From positions 1-64,000 of the forward strand of contig CAJUSI010000076.1 of assembly GCA_910589035.1 (NCBI GenBank): a stretch of DNA of 64,000 bases. Reading direction: 5' to 3'. Below are positions 8,649-17,194 of this stretch, one piece after another. Under the pieces are notes generated by a model that ran no database searches, was not told the origin of the DNA, and saw nothing but the letters and a program-made list of their open reading frames with translations. The DNA comes from an uncultured Acetatifactor sp. Its GTDB lineage: Bacteria; Bacillota; Clostridia; Lachnospirales; Lachnospiraceae. Every line of letters starts with the position of its first letter. The stretch's first letter is position 1. A program made the translations under genes and the position numbers.

Positions 8649-10307
8649 TCAGTTCACCACAGGGTATACATCATGGTCATAGTTATGGGAATTGTCATGG
8701 CCTGCCGAATACTCCATCATCTGCGCATCCGTCCACATAAAGATCGTGGGGTGGTCCACCCTGGGTGTGGTGTCAAAATGATACCAGCCTTCGCCGATAT
8801 CCACCAGGTTCCAGTAATGCTCCGTACTGTCCGGAATCTTTGCAATATCCATATTCTTAATACCTGCCCTGGTAAGCAGCACCTTTGCCGTACAGGCATA
8901 TACATAGCAGTCTCCCCTGCCTCCTGCCAGACCCTCGTAAGCCGCTCTCACCCAGTTGCCCTTGGCAGAATCGTTTATGTAGCCGATATGGGTTTTGGTG
9001 TAAGTATAGATGGCCTCCAGCTTGTCCATATCGCTCATCTCCGGAGTGATTATGCGGGCCAGCACCTCGTCTGCAAGCCGGTTCACCTCTTCCTCGTCAT
9101 AGGTAGCTGCGATCACCGTCACCTTCACCGTGGCGGTATCGGTATTCCCCGCCAGGTCCCTGGCCGTATAGGTAACCGAATATTCGCCCTCCTCACTCAG
9201 GTTCACGCCGGAAGCGTCCACCTCCAGCTCCAGTCCCTCCGGACAGTTGTCCCTTACATCCACCATCTTCTTATAGGAAACGCTTGCACCCTTCTGCACG
9301 GTGAAATCCACCGCTCCGGAGATGACGGGAGCCTCCTCATCCTTCAGCAGGGTAAGCTGAGCTGTCTTCACCGTCTCGTTTCCGCCCTCATCGGTAAAGA
9401 CCAGCTCTACCTCCTGAGTTCCGATATGGGTCAGATCCGGTTCTGTGCGGAAGGATCCCGTCACCGTGGTCACATCCTCCAGAAGAACCACAAAGTCCTC
9501 CGCCTTCCTGGGGGCCAGCGCATATCTTTCTATATTCTGAACCTCCACCACGGGCGGGACGGTGTCCACCACATGCAGCATGCAGGTATACACCTCACCG
9601 TCCGCCCGGATCTGCACCTGGTGATCTGCCACCTTCGTGTAATCAATCTCTTCCACCCCGGTGAGAAACTCCGCTTCCCGGGCTTCAATGACGAACTCAT
9701 CCAGGCCGGGCGCCACGCTTCCCGCCTCCACATTCAGATCCGCCATCACCGGCATGACGAAAAGCTCCGATCTCACTATGGTGAAGTTCCGTCCCCTGTC
9801 CGCCAGAATAATCTCCACCGTCTGCAGGCCCGGTTTATTAAAGTCAGGTTCCTCCACATAGGAAACCGTTACCGCCGTGGCATCCACGATATTGGTCACA
9901 AATTTATCCGCCCTGCAGACAGTGCCGATTCCCACCTTTGCCTGCACGGCGTCCGCCGTGGGTGCAACGGTATCCTGGATGATCAACGTACAGCTGTGGG
10001 TGAACAGACCGCTTTTTACCCTGATATGATATTCCCCCGGCACTCCTGTGTCAAAGGGCTGGCTGTCCTGGGCAAAGACCGCGTCCTTATCCCCGTTTTT
10101 CAGGAAATCGGAAGCCGTCACCTGGACACCCGCCTCCACACGGCAGACCTTGTAGGCCAGGCTGTCAATGTAAAACCATCCGCCCGCTGCCGCCAGTCCC
10201 AGGAACAGCAGAATAAGAAACGGCGCCAGCCCATGCCTCCGCTCTCTTCTTCTCCTTCTCCTCCTGCGCCGTCTGCCCCTGTCGGGCCTGTAAGCTCTCT
10301 CATTCAT
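8649..10307 (-). CDS. Membrane-anchored protein with Ig-like repeats and a transglutaminase-like domain
   Basis: A 552-residue surface protein. An arginine-rich N-terminus (eleven consecutive Arg around residues 12-22) precedes one membrane segment (APFLILLFLGLAAAGGWFYI), so it is probably a type II protein facing outward. Several Ig-like/DUF5011-type repeats follow, each with a DTVAP or DEEAPVI-style junction. The C-terminus is a transglutaminase-like domain with Cys467 (GDCYVYAC), His497 (TEHYWN) and Asp512 (WYHFDTT), so the triad is intact. It may act as a cell-wall protease or crosslinker. A GTG 17 codons upstream is also in frame, but it lies inside the promoter, so the ATG at 10305-10307 (AAGGG eight bases before it) is preferred. 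Confidence 0.85.
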   Translation of the reverse strand: MNERAYRPDRGRRRRRRRRRRERRHGLAPFLILLFLGLAAAGGWFYIDSLAYKVCRVEAGVQVTASDFLKNGDKDAVFAQDSQPFDTGVPGEYHIRVKSGLFTHSCTLIIQDTVAPTADAVQAKVGIGTVCRADKFVTNIVDATAVTVSYVEEPDFNKPGLQTVEIILADRGRNFTIVRSELFVMPVMADLNVEAGSVAPGLDEFVIEAREAEFLTGVEEIDYTKVADHQVQIRADGEVYTCMLHVVDTVPPVVEVQNIERYALAPRKAEDFVVLLEDVTTVTGSFRTEPDLTHIGTQEVELVFTDEGGNETVKTAQLTLLKDEEAPVISGAVDFTVQKGASVSYKKMVDVRDNCPEGLELEVDASGVNLSEEGEYSVTYTARDLAGNTDTATVKVTVIAATYDEEEVNRLADEVLARIITPEMSDMDKLEAIYTYTKTHIGYINDSAKGNWVRAAYEGLAGGRGDCYVYACTAKVLLTRAGIKNMDIAKIPDSTEHYWNLVDIGEGWYHFDTTPRVDHPTIFMWTDAQMMEYSAGHDNSHNYDHDVYPVVN

Positions 10308-10346
10308 ATGATCAACCCTTGCCTTCTTCCTTTCCCAATACTCTGC

Positions 10347-10375
10347 ATTGTAATACACAGTATGGACCCTGTCAA
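10347..10375 (-). promoter_or_regulatory. Promoter of the transglutaminase-like gene
   Basis: On the minus strand, TTGACA and TACAAT are separated by exactly 17 bases. It starts a few bases beyond the asnB stop codon, so the gene need not depend on the dlt-like operon. Transcription would start downstream of the alternative GTG codon. Confidence 0.7.
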
Positions 10376-10388
10376 GAGGCGGCCTGCC

Positions 10389-12251
10389 CTATACGGAAAG
10401 CGAAAAGCGTTCGCAGAGCATGGTCACCGTCATGACGATCAGAAGATAATCGATCTCATAAGCGCCCATAAGCTTGAAATCGTCCTGCATGTACACCTTC
10501 TTCATCTCATTTACATAATCCACGTCGAAGATCCCGTATTTCCGAATCAGAGAGTCGCTCAGGAACTCTCCCCCTCCCGAACGCTTCACCATGGCGGACA
10601 TGCCCGGCGCCTGGAAGGGAAATTTCTTCCGCTTCAATATTTCGTCCGGCACAATCCCCTGTCCCGCCTTCTTCAGGATGTATTTCTCATTGGTGCCGTT
10701 GAGCTTGTACTTGTCGGGTATCTGCATGACAAAGGAAAGCAGCTCCACATCCAGGAAAGGATGCCTTCCCTCCACGGAGTGGGAGAAGAACATCCGATCT
10801 CCATGCTCTCCCAGCAAATGGTCCGAGAGCCGGAGCTTATAGTCGATATAGGATCTTCTCTTCTGGGTGCTCAGCCCCTTTACATGCTCCGTATTGATGG
10901 GGCTGGAAGCCCATGCGGAAAATTTACCGATCTCCCCCCGGATATTTTCGCTGTAAACCTTCTCATGGATTTTCCGGATTTCCGGATGATTTCTCTCATA
11001 CCGGAAATAGGGATCTCCCCAGAGTCTCTCGTTGACTTCGCATTCCAGAGGGGACATCTGGCTTTTCTGCATATTCCGGAAGAAATCCACCATATAGCCC
11101 ACATAACCGCAGAAGAACTCGTCCGACCCCTGCCCGGTGAGCACTGCCTTGGCGGGAGACCCCCCCACCAGGCCGGACAGCAGATAGGCCGCCACATCGT
11201 AGCTCTCCTTTACGGCAGCCTCCGCATGGTAGATCACATGGGAGAGATTCTCCCAGATCTCCTCCTCCGCCACCCTGACGCTGTAATGGGTGGAACCCAC
11301 GCAGTCCTTCACTATCTGCTGGAAGCGGCTCTCGTCCAGCTCCCCCGCCACCTCCGCCGAGAAGGAAAAATAGCTGTTCAGCAGGTATTTCCCGATATAG
11401 CATGCCACCACCGAGCTGTCCAGGCCGCCGGAGATGTAGAAGCCGATAGGCACATCCGCCACAAGCCTCCTGGAGATGGCCTCCTTAATCATTTCCCTCA
11501 GTCTCTCCACATAATAAGCCTCTCCCCGGTCTTCCTCCTCCGGACCGTAGAGCAGATCCCAGTATTCTATATTCCTGATCTCCTGCCCCGGGCGTGCCAA
11601 TATCATATGCCCGCCCTCCAGGGAAGAAATCCCCTGGAAAAAGGTCACCGGGGACACAATGCCCGGAAAATTCATCAGCTGATCCACAGCCTTCAGATTC
11701 AGCTTCCTCTCCACCCCTGGATACTCCAGAATCGCCTTGATCTCGGAGGCAAATATCAGCATCCCATTGGAGACGGTATAAAACAAAGGGGAAATCCCTA
11801 TATGGTCTCTTACCAGAATCAGCTGCCCGCTCCCGGCATCATGAAGCGCGATGGCAAATTGGCCGTTTAAATGTTTCGGGAAATCACATCCGTACTCCTC
11901 ATAGAGATGAACGATGACCTCCACATCGGTTTTCGTGCGGAACACATGTCCCCTGGCCGTCAGCTCGTCCCGGAGAGCCTGGAAATTATAGATCTCTCCG
12001 TTGCATATCATGGATATGGTCCCATCTTCATTCTGGATGGGCTGCATCCCCCCGTCCAGGTCGATAAAGCTTAAGCGGTTAAACCCCAGCGCCGCTCCGT
12101 CCAGCACCAGACTCCTGCTGCCGTCCGGACCTCTATGTCTTATGGCAGTCAGCATACGCTCCACGATTTTCTCCCTGGCTTCCTTCTCCCTTACCTGCGT
12201 TCCAGGACCGTCCTTTTTCTCTAAATCAAAAAATCCACAGATTCCGCACAT
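10389..12251 (-). CDS. asnB: Asparagine synthetase (glutamine-hydrolysing), AsnB type
   Basis: 620 residues with the full two-domain plan. Cys2 of MCGICGFFD is the class II glutaminase nucleophile, with RHRGPDG and NGEIYNF following. The synthetase half has the pyrophosphate loop SGGLDSSVVA. The usual product is asparagine from aspartate, glutamine and ATP, but relatives amidate other carboxyls, for example the peptidoglycan DAP carboxyl in Bacillus. It starts one base after the preceding SGNH-like gene ends, so it is translationally coupled to a dlt-like operon. That context suggests a cell-envelope rather than a general asparagine role; this is an inference. Confidence 0.95.
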   Translation of the reverse strand: MCGICGFFDLEKKDGPGTQVREKEAREKIVERMLTAIRHRGPDGSRSLVLDGAALGFNRLSFIDLDGGMQPIQNEDGTISMICNGEIYNFQALRDELTARGHVFRTKTDVEVIVHLYEEYGCDFPKHLNGQFAIALHDAGSGQLILVRDHIGISPLFYTVSNGMLIFASEIKAILEYPGVERKLNLKAVDQLMNFPGIVSPVTFFQGISSLEGGHMILARPGQEIRNIEYWDLLYGPEEEDRGEAYYVERLREMIKEAISRRLVADVPIGFYISGGLDSSVVACYIGKYLLNSYFSFSAEVAGELDESRFQQIVKDCVGSTHYSVRVAEEEIWENLSHVIYHAEAAVKESYDVAAYLLSGLVGGSPAKAVLTGQGSDEFFCGYVGYMVDFFRNMQKSQMSPLECEVNERLWGDPYFRYERNHPEIRKIHEKVYSENIRGEIGKFSAWASSPINTEHVKGLSTQKRRSYIDYKLRLSDHLLGEHGDRMFFSHSVEGRHPFLDVELLSFVMQIPDKYKLNGTNEKYILKKAGQGIVPDEILKRKKFPFQAPGMSAMVKRSGGGEFLSDSLIRKYGIFDVDYVNEMKKVYMQDDFKLMGAYEIDYLLIVMTVTMLCERFSLSV

Positions 12252-12252
12252 T

Positions 12253-13311
12253 TTACTTCTCTCCCGTCATGCCATATTTTTCATACTGCGCCTGCTTCTC
12301 CGCCTCATAATCGGCGATTTTCTCCTTCCAGGAAGCGGCAAGCGCCTCCTCCCCGCGCCGGTCCAAAAGCCCTATCTCCTCCTTGAGGAAGTTCCCGAGC
12401 CAGGAGGCGAGCTTTTCCGCTCCCGAAAGGTTCATATGAAGTCCCGCGTCATAAGTATCCAGGCTGTAATCAATCCCCACTTCCTCAGTGAGCTCCAGGA
12501 AATTAATATATTTCAGATTATGCTCCGCCGCGTAATCCTCCACCTGCACCTCCCATTCCTCATACCAGTAGGGGTAAAGGCTGGGAGCCTTGATGAGAAT
12601 CAGCTCAATCCCCTTTTCCTCGCAGAGCTCCGTCATCATATCCAGATACTTCCAGGCGTTCTCGCCAAAGCTGTAATCGGCCAGAATCCTGCCCTCCGGC
12701 ACATTCTCCGCAGGCCTTACGTCCACCCGCATGTAATAGCCGTTGTGGGAAACCTTTTTGGTGTCGAACAGATACCTGAGATCCGTGGATTCCAGCTCGC
12801 TCCACCTGCTGTGGTAGCGCAGAATGGGAAAGACATAATCCAGGAACTTCTCCCCCGGTTTCATGGAAGCCAGGATGGCCTTCACCTTCGCGGGGGACCA
12901 CTCCATTCCCTCCAGCGTCATACGGTTGTACGCCTCATTCTGGGATACGTCAAACTGCAGGGACTGGATGTTGAAAATTACCACTTCCGGCGTCTCATAG
13001 CGCAGCGTATCCTCCAGCAGATAATAGGACTGCCAGATATACTGCTCGGCGCTGCCCCGGATATAGCTGTTGATCCCGTACTGCTCCCAGAGCACGATGG
13101 GAGAGAAATTCTCATACACCTCACAGTCGCCGATAAAGATCACGTCAAAATCCTTTTCTTCTTTATAATACTCGGCTACAAACGCGCCCTCCACGATGCC
13201 GTCCACATACTTCGGCACCAAAAGCCTCTGCAGCAGGAAAAGCCCTCCCAATGCCACAATGGCTGACAGGATGAATTTCAGCACAGGTCTATGCTTATGC
13301 TCTCGTTTCAT
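12253..13311 (-). CDS. SGNH/DltD-like membrane-anchored protein with Cys at the nucleophile position
   Basis: 352 residues. One N-terminal membrane segment (FILSAIVALGGLFLLQRLL) is followed by an SGNH-hydrolase-like domain. Block I reads VIFIGDCEVYENF, where family members normally have GxS, so Cys replaces Ser. The C-terminal block DAGLHMNLSGAEKL supplies the Asp and His. It occupies the dltD position, after the MBOAT gene and before asnB. By analogy it would assist acyl or aminoacyl transfer at the outer membrane face. The ATG at 13309-13311 has GGAG five bases before it; a Met eight codons upstream has no good ribosome site. Confidence 0.8.
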   Translation of the reverse strand: MKREHKHRPVLKFILSAIVALGGLFLLQRLLVPKYVDGIVEGAFVAEYYKEEKDFDVIFIGDCEVYENFSPIVLWEQYGINSYIRGSAEQYIWQSYYLLEDTLRYETPEVVIFNIQSLQFDVSQNEAYNRMTLEGMEWSPAKVKAILASMKPGEKFLDYVFPILRYHSRWSELESTDLRYLFDTKKVSHNGYYMRVDVRPAENVPEGRILADYSFGENAWKYLDMMTELCEEKGIELILIKAPSLYPYWYEEWEVQVEDYAAEHNLKYINFLELTEEVGIDYSLDTYDAGLHMNLSGAEKLASWLGNFLKEEIGLLDRRGEEALAASWKEKIADYEAEKQAQYEKYGMTGEK

Positions 13312-13451
13312 ATCCACTCCGTTCTTATGCCCCATTTCTCATACTCAGCACCGCTTCCGGCCTCTTTGGTCAATCTGCAGGCCAGCCGTTCCCGCCTCAG
13401 ATAACGGGATGAACTGACCTGCCCGGAATAAGACCGCCGCGCAAAATACTT

Positions 13452-15044
13452 CTAAAATTGATTATAAATAAACTGGCTGGCATCATATCCAATGCCGTAA
13501 GCCCCCATCAGAAGCACCGCCAGAAACAATCCGTACCAGATCGCAAATCTCAGGGGATACGGCCTTGCGGCGATTTTATCCCGCACGCTGCCGCTTCTGC
13601 CCAGGAGGCTTACCGACAGCATCAGCGCCACTCCCGCCCCGAGAATTCCGTAATCCAGCCCGGTGAGGCCCAGCTCCATCAGGGAACCGTCCCACAGAAC
13701 CTTCCAGTTCCCCGCGGTGAACATGGAGGCAAAGGCCCGGAAGGTCTCCCCCAGGGAATGGTAGCAGTCGAAAATATTCAGACAGCACACCAGCAGAAAG
13801 GTGCGGCCCATCTGGAATACCCGGTAGGGAAGGCCCTCCCCGAACCGGAACCTGCCATGGAACCTTTCGTAAAGCGGCTCCAGCTCCTCGGAAAGCATCA
13901 GCACAGCCCAGTTCCCAAGCCCCCACACAATAAAATTCCAGCTTGCCCCATGCCAGATGCCGGTGGCAAACCACACGGCAAAGGAGGAAATATAAACCGG
14001 AAGCCGCTTTCCCACCTTCTGTCCGAAATGTCCCCTGGCAAATTTGGAGAATTTCTGCATAAAGCCGGACACGGAAACCGGATAGAAAACATAATCCCGG
14101 AACCAGGAGCACATGGAGATATGCCATCTGCGCCAGTATTCCTTCAGGGACTTGGAGAAATAGGGCCGGTTAAAGTTCTCCTGCACCGTAATTCCCATGG
14201 TTTCCGCAATTCCGATGGTGATATCGATTCCGCCGGTAAAATCCGCATAGAGCTGCAGAGTGTAAAAAAGCATCCCAACAAACACATAGGCACCCCCATA
14301 TGTATTGGTATCTCCGATAATGGCTGTGACAGCCGCCAGAATCCTGTCCGCCACAACCATTTTCTTAAAATATCCCCAGAGAACACGCTGCAGTCCATAG
14401 CTCACCGTCCTGGCGTCAAAGGCATGCTCTCCATAGAGCGTCCTCCCCAGATCGCCGAAACGGCTGATGGGCCCCTGCACCAGCTGGGGAAAGAAGGAGA
14501 CGAACAGGGCAAAACGGAAGGGATTCTTCTCCGCCGGTACGGTCCCCCGGTAAACATCGATGAGATATCCAAGGGCCTGAAAGGTGTAGAAGGAAATACC
14601 CATGGGCAGAGCCAACGAAAAAAAGGACAGCTGTTTCGTCTGCCCAAAGGCGGTCAATATCCCATTCACATTGGAAAGAAAGAAATTGGTATACTTTACC
14701 GCTGCCAATATGCCGATGTTCAAAAGGACACAGCAAACAAACCAGCGCAGGCGGATCTTTTTCTGCCCCTCCTTGTACGCCTTTTTCTCGTCCTTCGACA
14801 GCTCCCCCTTATGCTCTTTCAGATAAGCAGTCTGTCTCAAGGTGTTGCGCTCTATCCTGAGGGCAACAAAATAGACAGTGACCGTTGTCGCCAGAATGTA
14901 GACCAGGCAATCCACTCCCGCTATCAGATAGAAGAGGTAGCTGGCTGCCAGCAAAAGCGGCCACTGACATTTTTTCGGGATCAGGTAGTAGGCCAGGATA
15001 ACGACGGCCACAAATCCCAGAAATTCGTATGATGTGAACAGCAT
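13452..15044 (-). CDS. dltB: MBOAT-family membrane O-acyltransferase, DltB-like
   Basis: A 530-residue polytopic membrane protein. MLFTSYEFLGFVAVVILAYYLIP is the usual family N-terminus (quoted here only as a positional label), and the catalytic His lies in GIWHGASWNF in the C-terminal half, with the SLKEYWRRWHISMCSWF stretch before it. In the D-alanylation system DltB passes the carrier-bound aminoacyl group across the membrane. The carrier gene ends two bases before this ATG and GAGGAG precedes it, so the two are tightly coupled. It is longer than classical DltB (about 400 residues) and within the range of AlgI-type proteins, so the acyl group cannot be assigned from this gene alone. Confidence 0.88.
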   Translation of the reverse strand: MLFTSYEFLGFVAVVILAYYLIPKKCQWPLLLAASYLFYLIAGVDCLVYILATTVTVYFVALRIERNTLRQTAYLKEHKGELSKDEKKAYKEGQKKIRLRWFVCCVLLNIGILAAVKYTNFFLSNVNGILTAFGQTKQLSFFSLALPMGISFYTFQALGYLIDVYRGTVPAEKNPFRFALFVSFFPQLVQGPISRFGDLGRTLYGEHAFDARTVSYGLQRVLWGYFKKMVVADRILAAVTAIIGDTNTYGGAYVFVGMLFYTLQLYADFTGGIDITIGIAETMGITVQENFNRPYFSKSLKEYWRRWHISMCSWFRDYVFYPVSVSGFMQKFSKFARGHFGQKVGKRLPVYISSFAVWFATGIWHGASWNFIVWGLGNWAVLMLSEELEPLYERFHGRFRFGEGLPYRVFQMGRTFLLVCCLNIFDCYHSLGETFRAFASMFTAGNWKVLWDGSLMELGLTGLDYGILGAGVALMLSVSLLGRSGSVRDKIAARPYPLRFAIWYGLFLAVLLMGAYGIGYDASQFIYNQF

Positions 15045-15046
15045 AA

Positions 15047-15277
15047 TTACTCCTCGTCCGCCAACTCCTGAATCAGCTCATACAGAGCCTGCGCGGAATT
15101 GAAGTTCGCGGGAACAATATCCTTTGCGGTAATAGTTACCTCAAAAGCGTCATTAATCTCCGAGATGAGGCTCACGATATCCATGGAATCCAGAATTCCC
15201 TTGTCTATCAGATATTCCTCCGTCTCAAAATCCACATCCGGGTGCAGGCTCCTGAGAATCTCCAATAAATCTTCCAT
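15047..15277 (-). CDS. dltC: Acyl carrier protein, DltC-like
   Basis: A 76-residue carrier protein. KGILDSMDIVSLISEIN contains the Ser (in DSMD) that takes the phosphopantetheine arm. The surrounding protein is acidic and helical, as expected. It lies between the adenylation enzyme and the MBOAT gene, fitting a carrier that receives an activated amino acid. An ATG three codons upstream directly abuts the AAAGG ribosome site with no spacing, whereas the ATG of MEDLLEIL has nine bases, so the latter is chosen. Confidence 0.92.
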   Translation of the reverse strand: MEDLLEILRSLHPDVDFETEEYLIDKGILDSMDIVSLISEINDAFEVTITAKDIVPANFNSAQALYELIQELADEE

Positions 15278-15301
15278 ATTTTTCATCCTTTCTGTATAGT
15301 T

Positions 15302-16804
15302 TTATAAATTTTTTAAGGCAACACGGTCTATTTTCCCGTTTGCCGTAAAAGGCATTTTTTCCAGTCTCACGGTTTTATTCGGAAGCATATAGCGGGGCAG
15401 CCGGATCTTCAGGGCAGCCGTCAGCTCTTTCTCCCCAATATCCCCCACATAGTACAGTATAATCTTCCCTTTCTCTGTGTTGTACACACATGCCGCCATC
15501 TGAATCCCGGACAGCATGTTCACATTGACTTCAATTTCCCCCAGTTCAATCCTGTGTCCCATGTGCTTGATCTGGTAATCCCTGCGGGAGACAAACATCA
15601 ACTCCCCTGCCTCATTGATACGGCCCATATCCCCGGTCTTATAGATCAGCTCGGGATATGCGCTGTTTAAGGGGTTCTGGACAAAGGCCGCAGCCGTGCG
15701 CTCCGGGTCGTTATAATACCCAAGGGTCAGGCTTGTCCCCCGGATGCAGATCTCTCCCTCTTCCCCGGGCTTCGCCGCTTTTCCCTCCTCTGTCAGGAGA
15801 AGAATCTCCCGGTTGGGGAAGGGACGTCCGATGGGAATGGCTTCCTTTTCTTCGAATTCCCGTTCCACCCTGTAGTAGCAGCACATTCCCGTGCCCTCCG
15901 TGGGGCCGTAGAGATTGGTGAAGGTGGCGTCCGGCAGCGCCCGGCGCCAGATTCTGAATTGCTTTATGGGAAACACCTCGCTTCCGAAGGCGATGGTATG
16001 CAGGTACTCAGGCTTCACCACCTCAAAGGTGCCGAAGGCGCTCACCATGGTGAGGGCGGAAACCACCCAGCAGATGGTATTGATCCGGTGCTCGTTCAGA
16101 TACTCCACCAGCGCTACGGGTATGGAGAAGAGATTCCTGGGGATCAAGTAGGTGGTGGCTCCGAATTTCAGCGTGGGGTACAGTTCCTTCAGGCAGGCGT
16201 CAAAATAAAGGGGCGCCTGGTTGCCGAACACGGTATCCCCGTTAAAGTCCAGTATTTCCGAAAGCTGTTCAATATAATCGATCACCGATCTGTGGCAGGC
16301 GGCCACGCCTTTCGGGATTCCGGTGGACCCGGAGGTAAATACGATGTAGATGGGATCCGTGTCGATGGCTCTGCGGCAGATTTCCTCCAGGGCATTGTCG
16401 TCGATTTCGGTATCCTTGATATCGTCGTAGAGAACGATCTCGCTCTCCTGTCTGCCGAAGGATTTTGCTATCTCGACGGTATCCCTGTCGCAGAGAATAA
16501 CTGGGGATTTCACATTGTCCAGTATCAGCTGAATCCTGCTGCCCGGCATTTCCTCGTCTATGGGCACGTAAAAGTCCCCGCCGGTGACGATGCCGAAGAA
16601 GGCCGCCACTTCATAGGGGGATTTGCGCATGAATACTACCACAGGCTTCTTGTAGACGCCTTTTTTGTGGAGGAAGCTGCCTATGCTGCGGCTCTGCTGA
16701 TATACCTCACGGAAGGTGAGGGACAGGGTGCCGTCGGAATAGGCTGTCTTGTCCGGCTTTTCTTTTACGATCTTATTCAGGTAATTCAGTACATTATTCT
16801 GCAT
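15302..16804 (-). CDS. dltA: Amino acid adenylation enzyme, DltA-like
   Basis: About 500 residues of an AMP-forming adenylation domain that would activate an amino acid and load it on the neighbouring carrier. Core motifs are all visible: FTSGSTGIPKG (nucleotide loop), NLYGPTEGTG, YKTGDMGR and the C-terminal catalytic lysine region NGKIDRVAL. Length and order fit DltA, which uses D-alanine, but substrate-pocket residues have not been compared. It is the first gene of the operon. Translation could begin at three Met codons; the start at 16802-16804 is preferred because the earliest ones lie at or before the predicted transcription start. Its ribosome site (AAGAGTGA) is weak. Confidence 0.88.
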   Translation of the reverse strand: MQNNVLNYLNKIVKEKPDKTAYSDGTLSLTFREVYQQSRSIGSFLHKKGVYKKPVVVFMRKSPYEVAAFFGIVTGGDFYVPIDEEMPGSRIQLILDNVKSPVILCDRDTVEIAKSFGRQESEIVLYDDIKDTEIDDNALEEICRRAIDTDPIYIVFTSGSTGIPKGVAACHRSVIDYIEQLSEILDFNGDTVFGNQAPLYFDACLKELYPTLKFGATTYLIPRNLFSIPVALVEYLNEHRINTICWVVSALTMVSAFGTFEVVKPEYLHTIAFGSEVFPIKQFRIWRRALPDATFTNLYGPTEGTGMCCYYRVEREFEEKEAIPIGRPFPNREILLLTEEGKAAKPGEEGEICIRGTSLTLGYYNDPERTAAAFVQNPLNSAYPELIYKTGDMGRINEAGELMFVSRRDYQIKHMGHRIELGEIEVNVNMLSGIQMAACVYNTEKGKIILYYVGDIGEKELTAALKIRLPRYMLPNKTVRLEKMPFTANGKIDRVALKNL

Positions 16805-16895
16805 AATTGTCACTCTTGAGATTCCGCCCCCGGATGGGGCTGTTTTCGGCGGCGCTCCGGTAGAATTTTCCTGCGCTGCATTCATTTCACGCACT

Positions 16896-16924
16896 AGTAT
16901 ATAGTTTGGAAGGGGATTTGTCAA
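16896..16924 (-). promoter_or_regulatory. Promoter of the dlt-like operon
   Basis: On the minus strand, TTGACA and TATACT are separated by 17 bases. The leader to the chosen dltA start is about 85 bases and can form a GC-rich hairpin (CCGG..CCGGGGG). No known riboswitch was recognised. Confidence 0.7.
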
Positions 16925-16964
16925 GATATGCTGGGGCGGAATTCGTTCTTGCGTTCTTGTGGGA

Positions 16965-17042
16965 CGGCAACCTTCAGGGTGAAGCTCGGGGTTGGGTGGG
17001 GTTCGGCTGCCCTCAGGTTAAAGCTGGATTTTGGGTGGGAAC
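16965..17042. repeat. Imperfect 39-bp tandem repeat
   Basis: Two adjacent copies begin with CGGC at 16965 and 17004 and end in TTGGGTGGG. A third CGGC begins at 17043. The region between the dlt promoter and the ABC pseudogene (16925-17194) otherwise holds only a 14-bp palindrome (ACGCCTCGAGGCGT) and no gene. Confidence 0.5.
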
Positions 17043-17194
17043 CGGCATGGGACGGCGGCGAATGTTTGATTGTTTCATCATGAAAATCTTAAAATCCAGC
17101 TCTACGACGCCTCGAGGCGTTTCGTACTCTTTTACACGGAATCCTGGTCCGGATAAAACGGAACCAAAATTTTACCAAAAGGCGTAGTTTGTTG

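Noticed and set aside
8481..11870. A plus-strand open frame of more than 1100 codons
   Set aside because: It runs antisense through the transglutaminase and asnB genes, which have clear motifs, starts and promoters. Its product is rich in His, Arg and Leu with no domain, as expected from the complement of GC-rich coding DNA.
13458..15032. A 524-codon plus-strand frame
   Set aside because: Antisense to the MBOAT gene, whose catalytic motif and membrane helices are plain. No ribosome site and no recognisable domain.
16906..17187. A 93-codon plus-strand frame
   Set aside because: It covers the tandem repeat and lacks a ribosome site; its product is repeat-derived.
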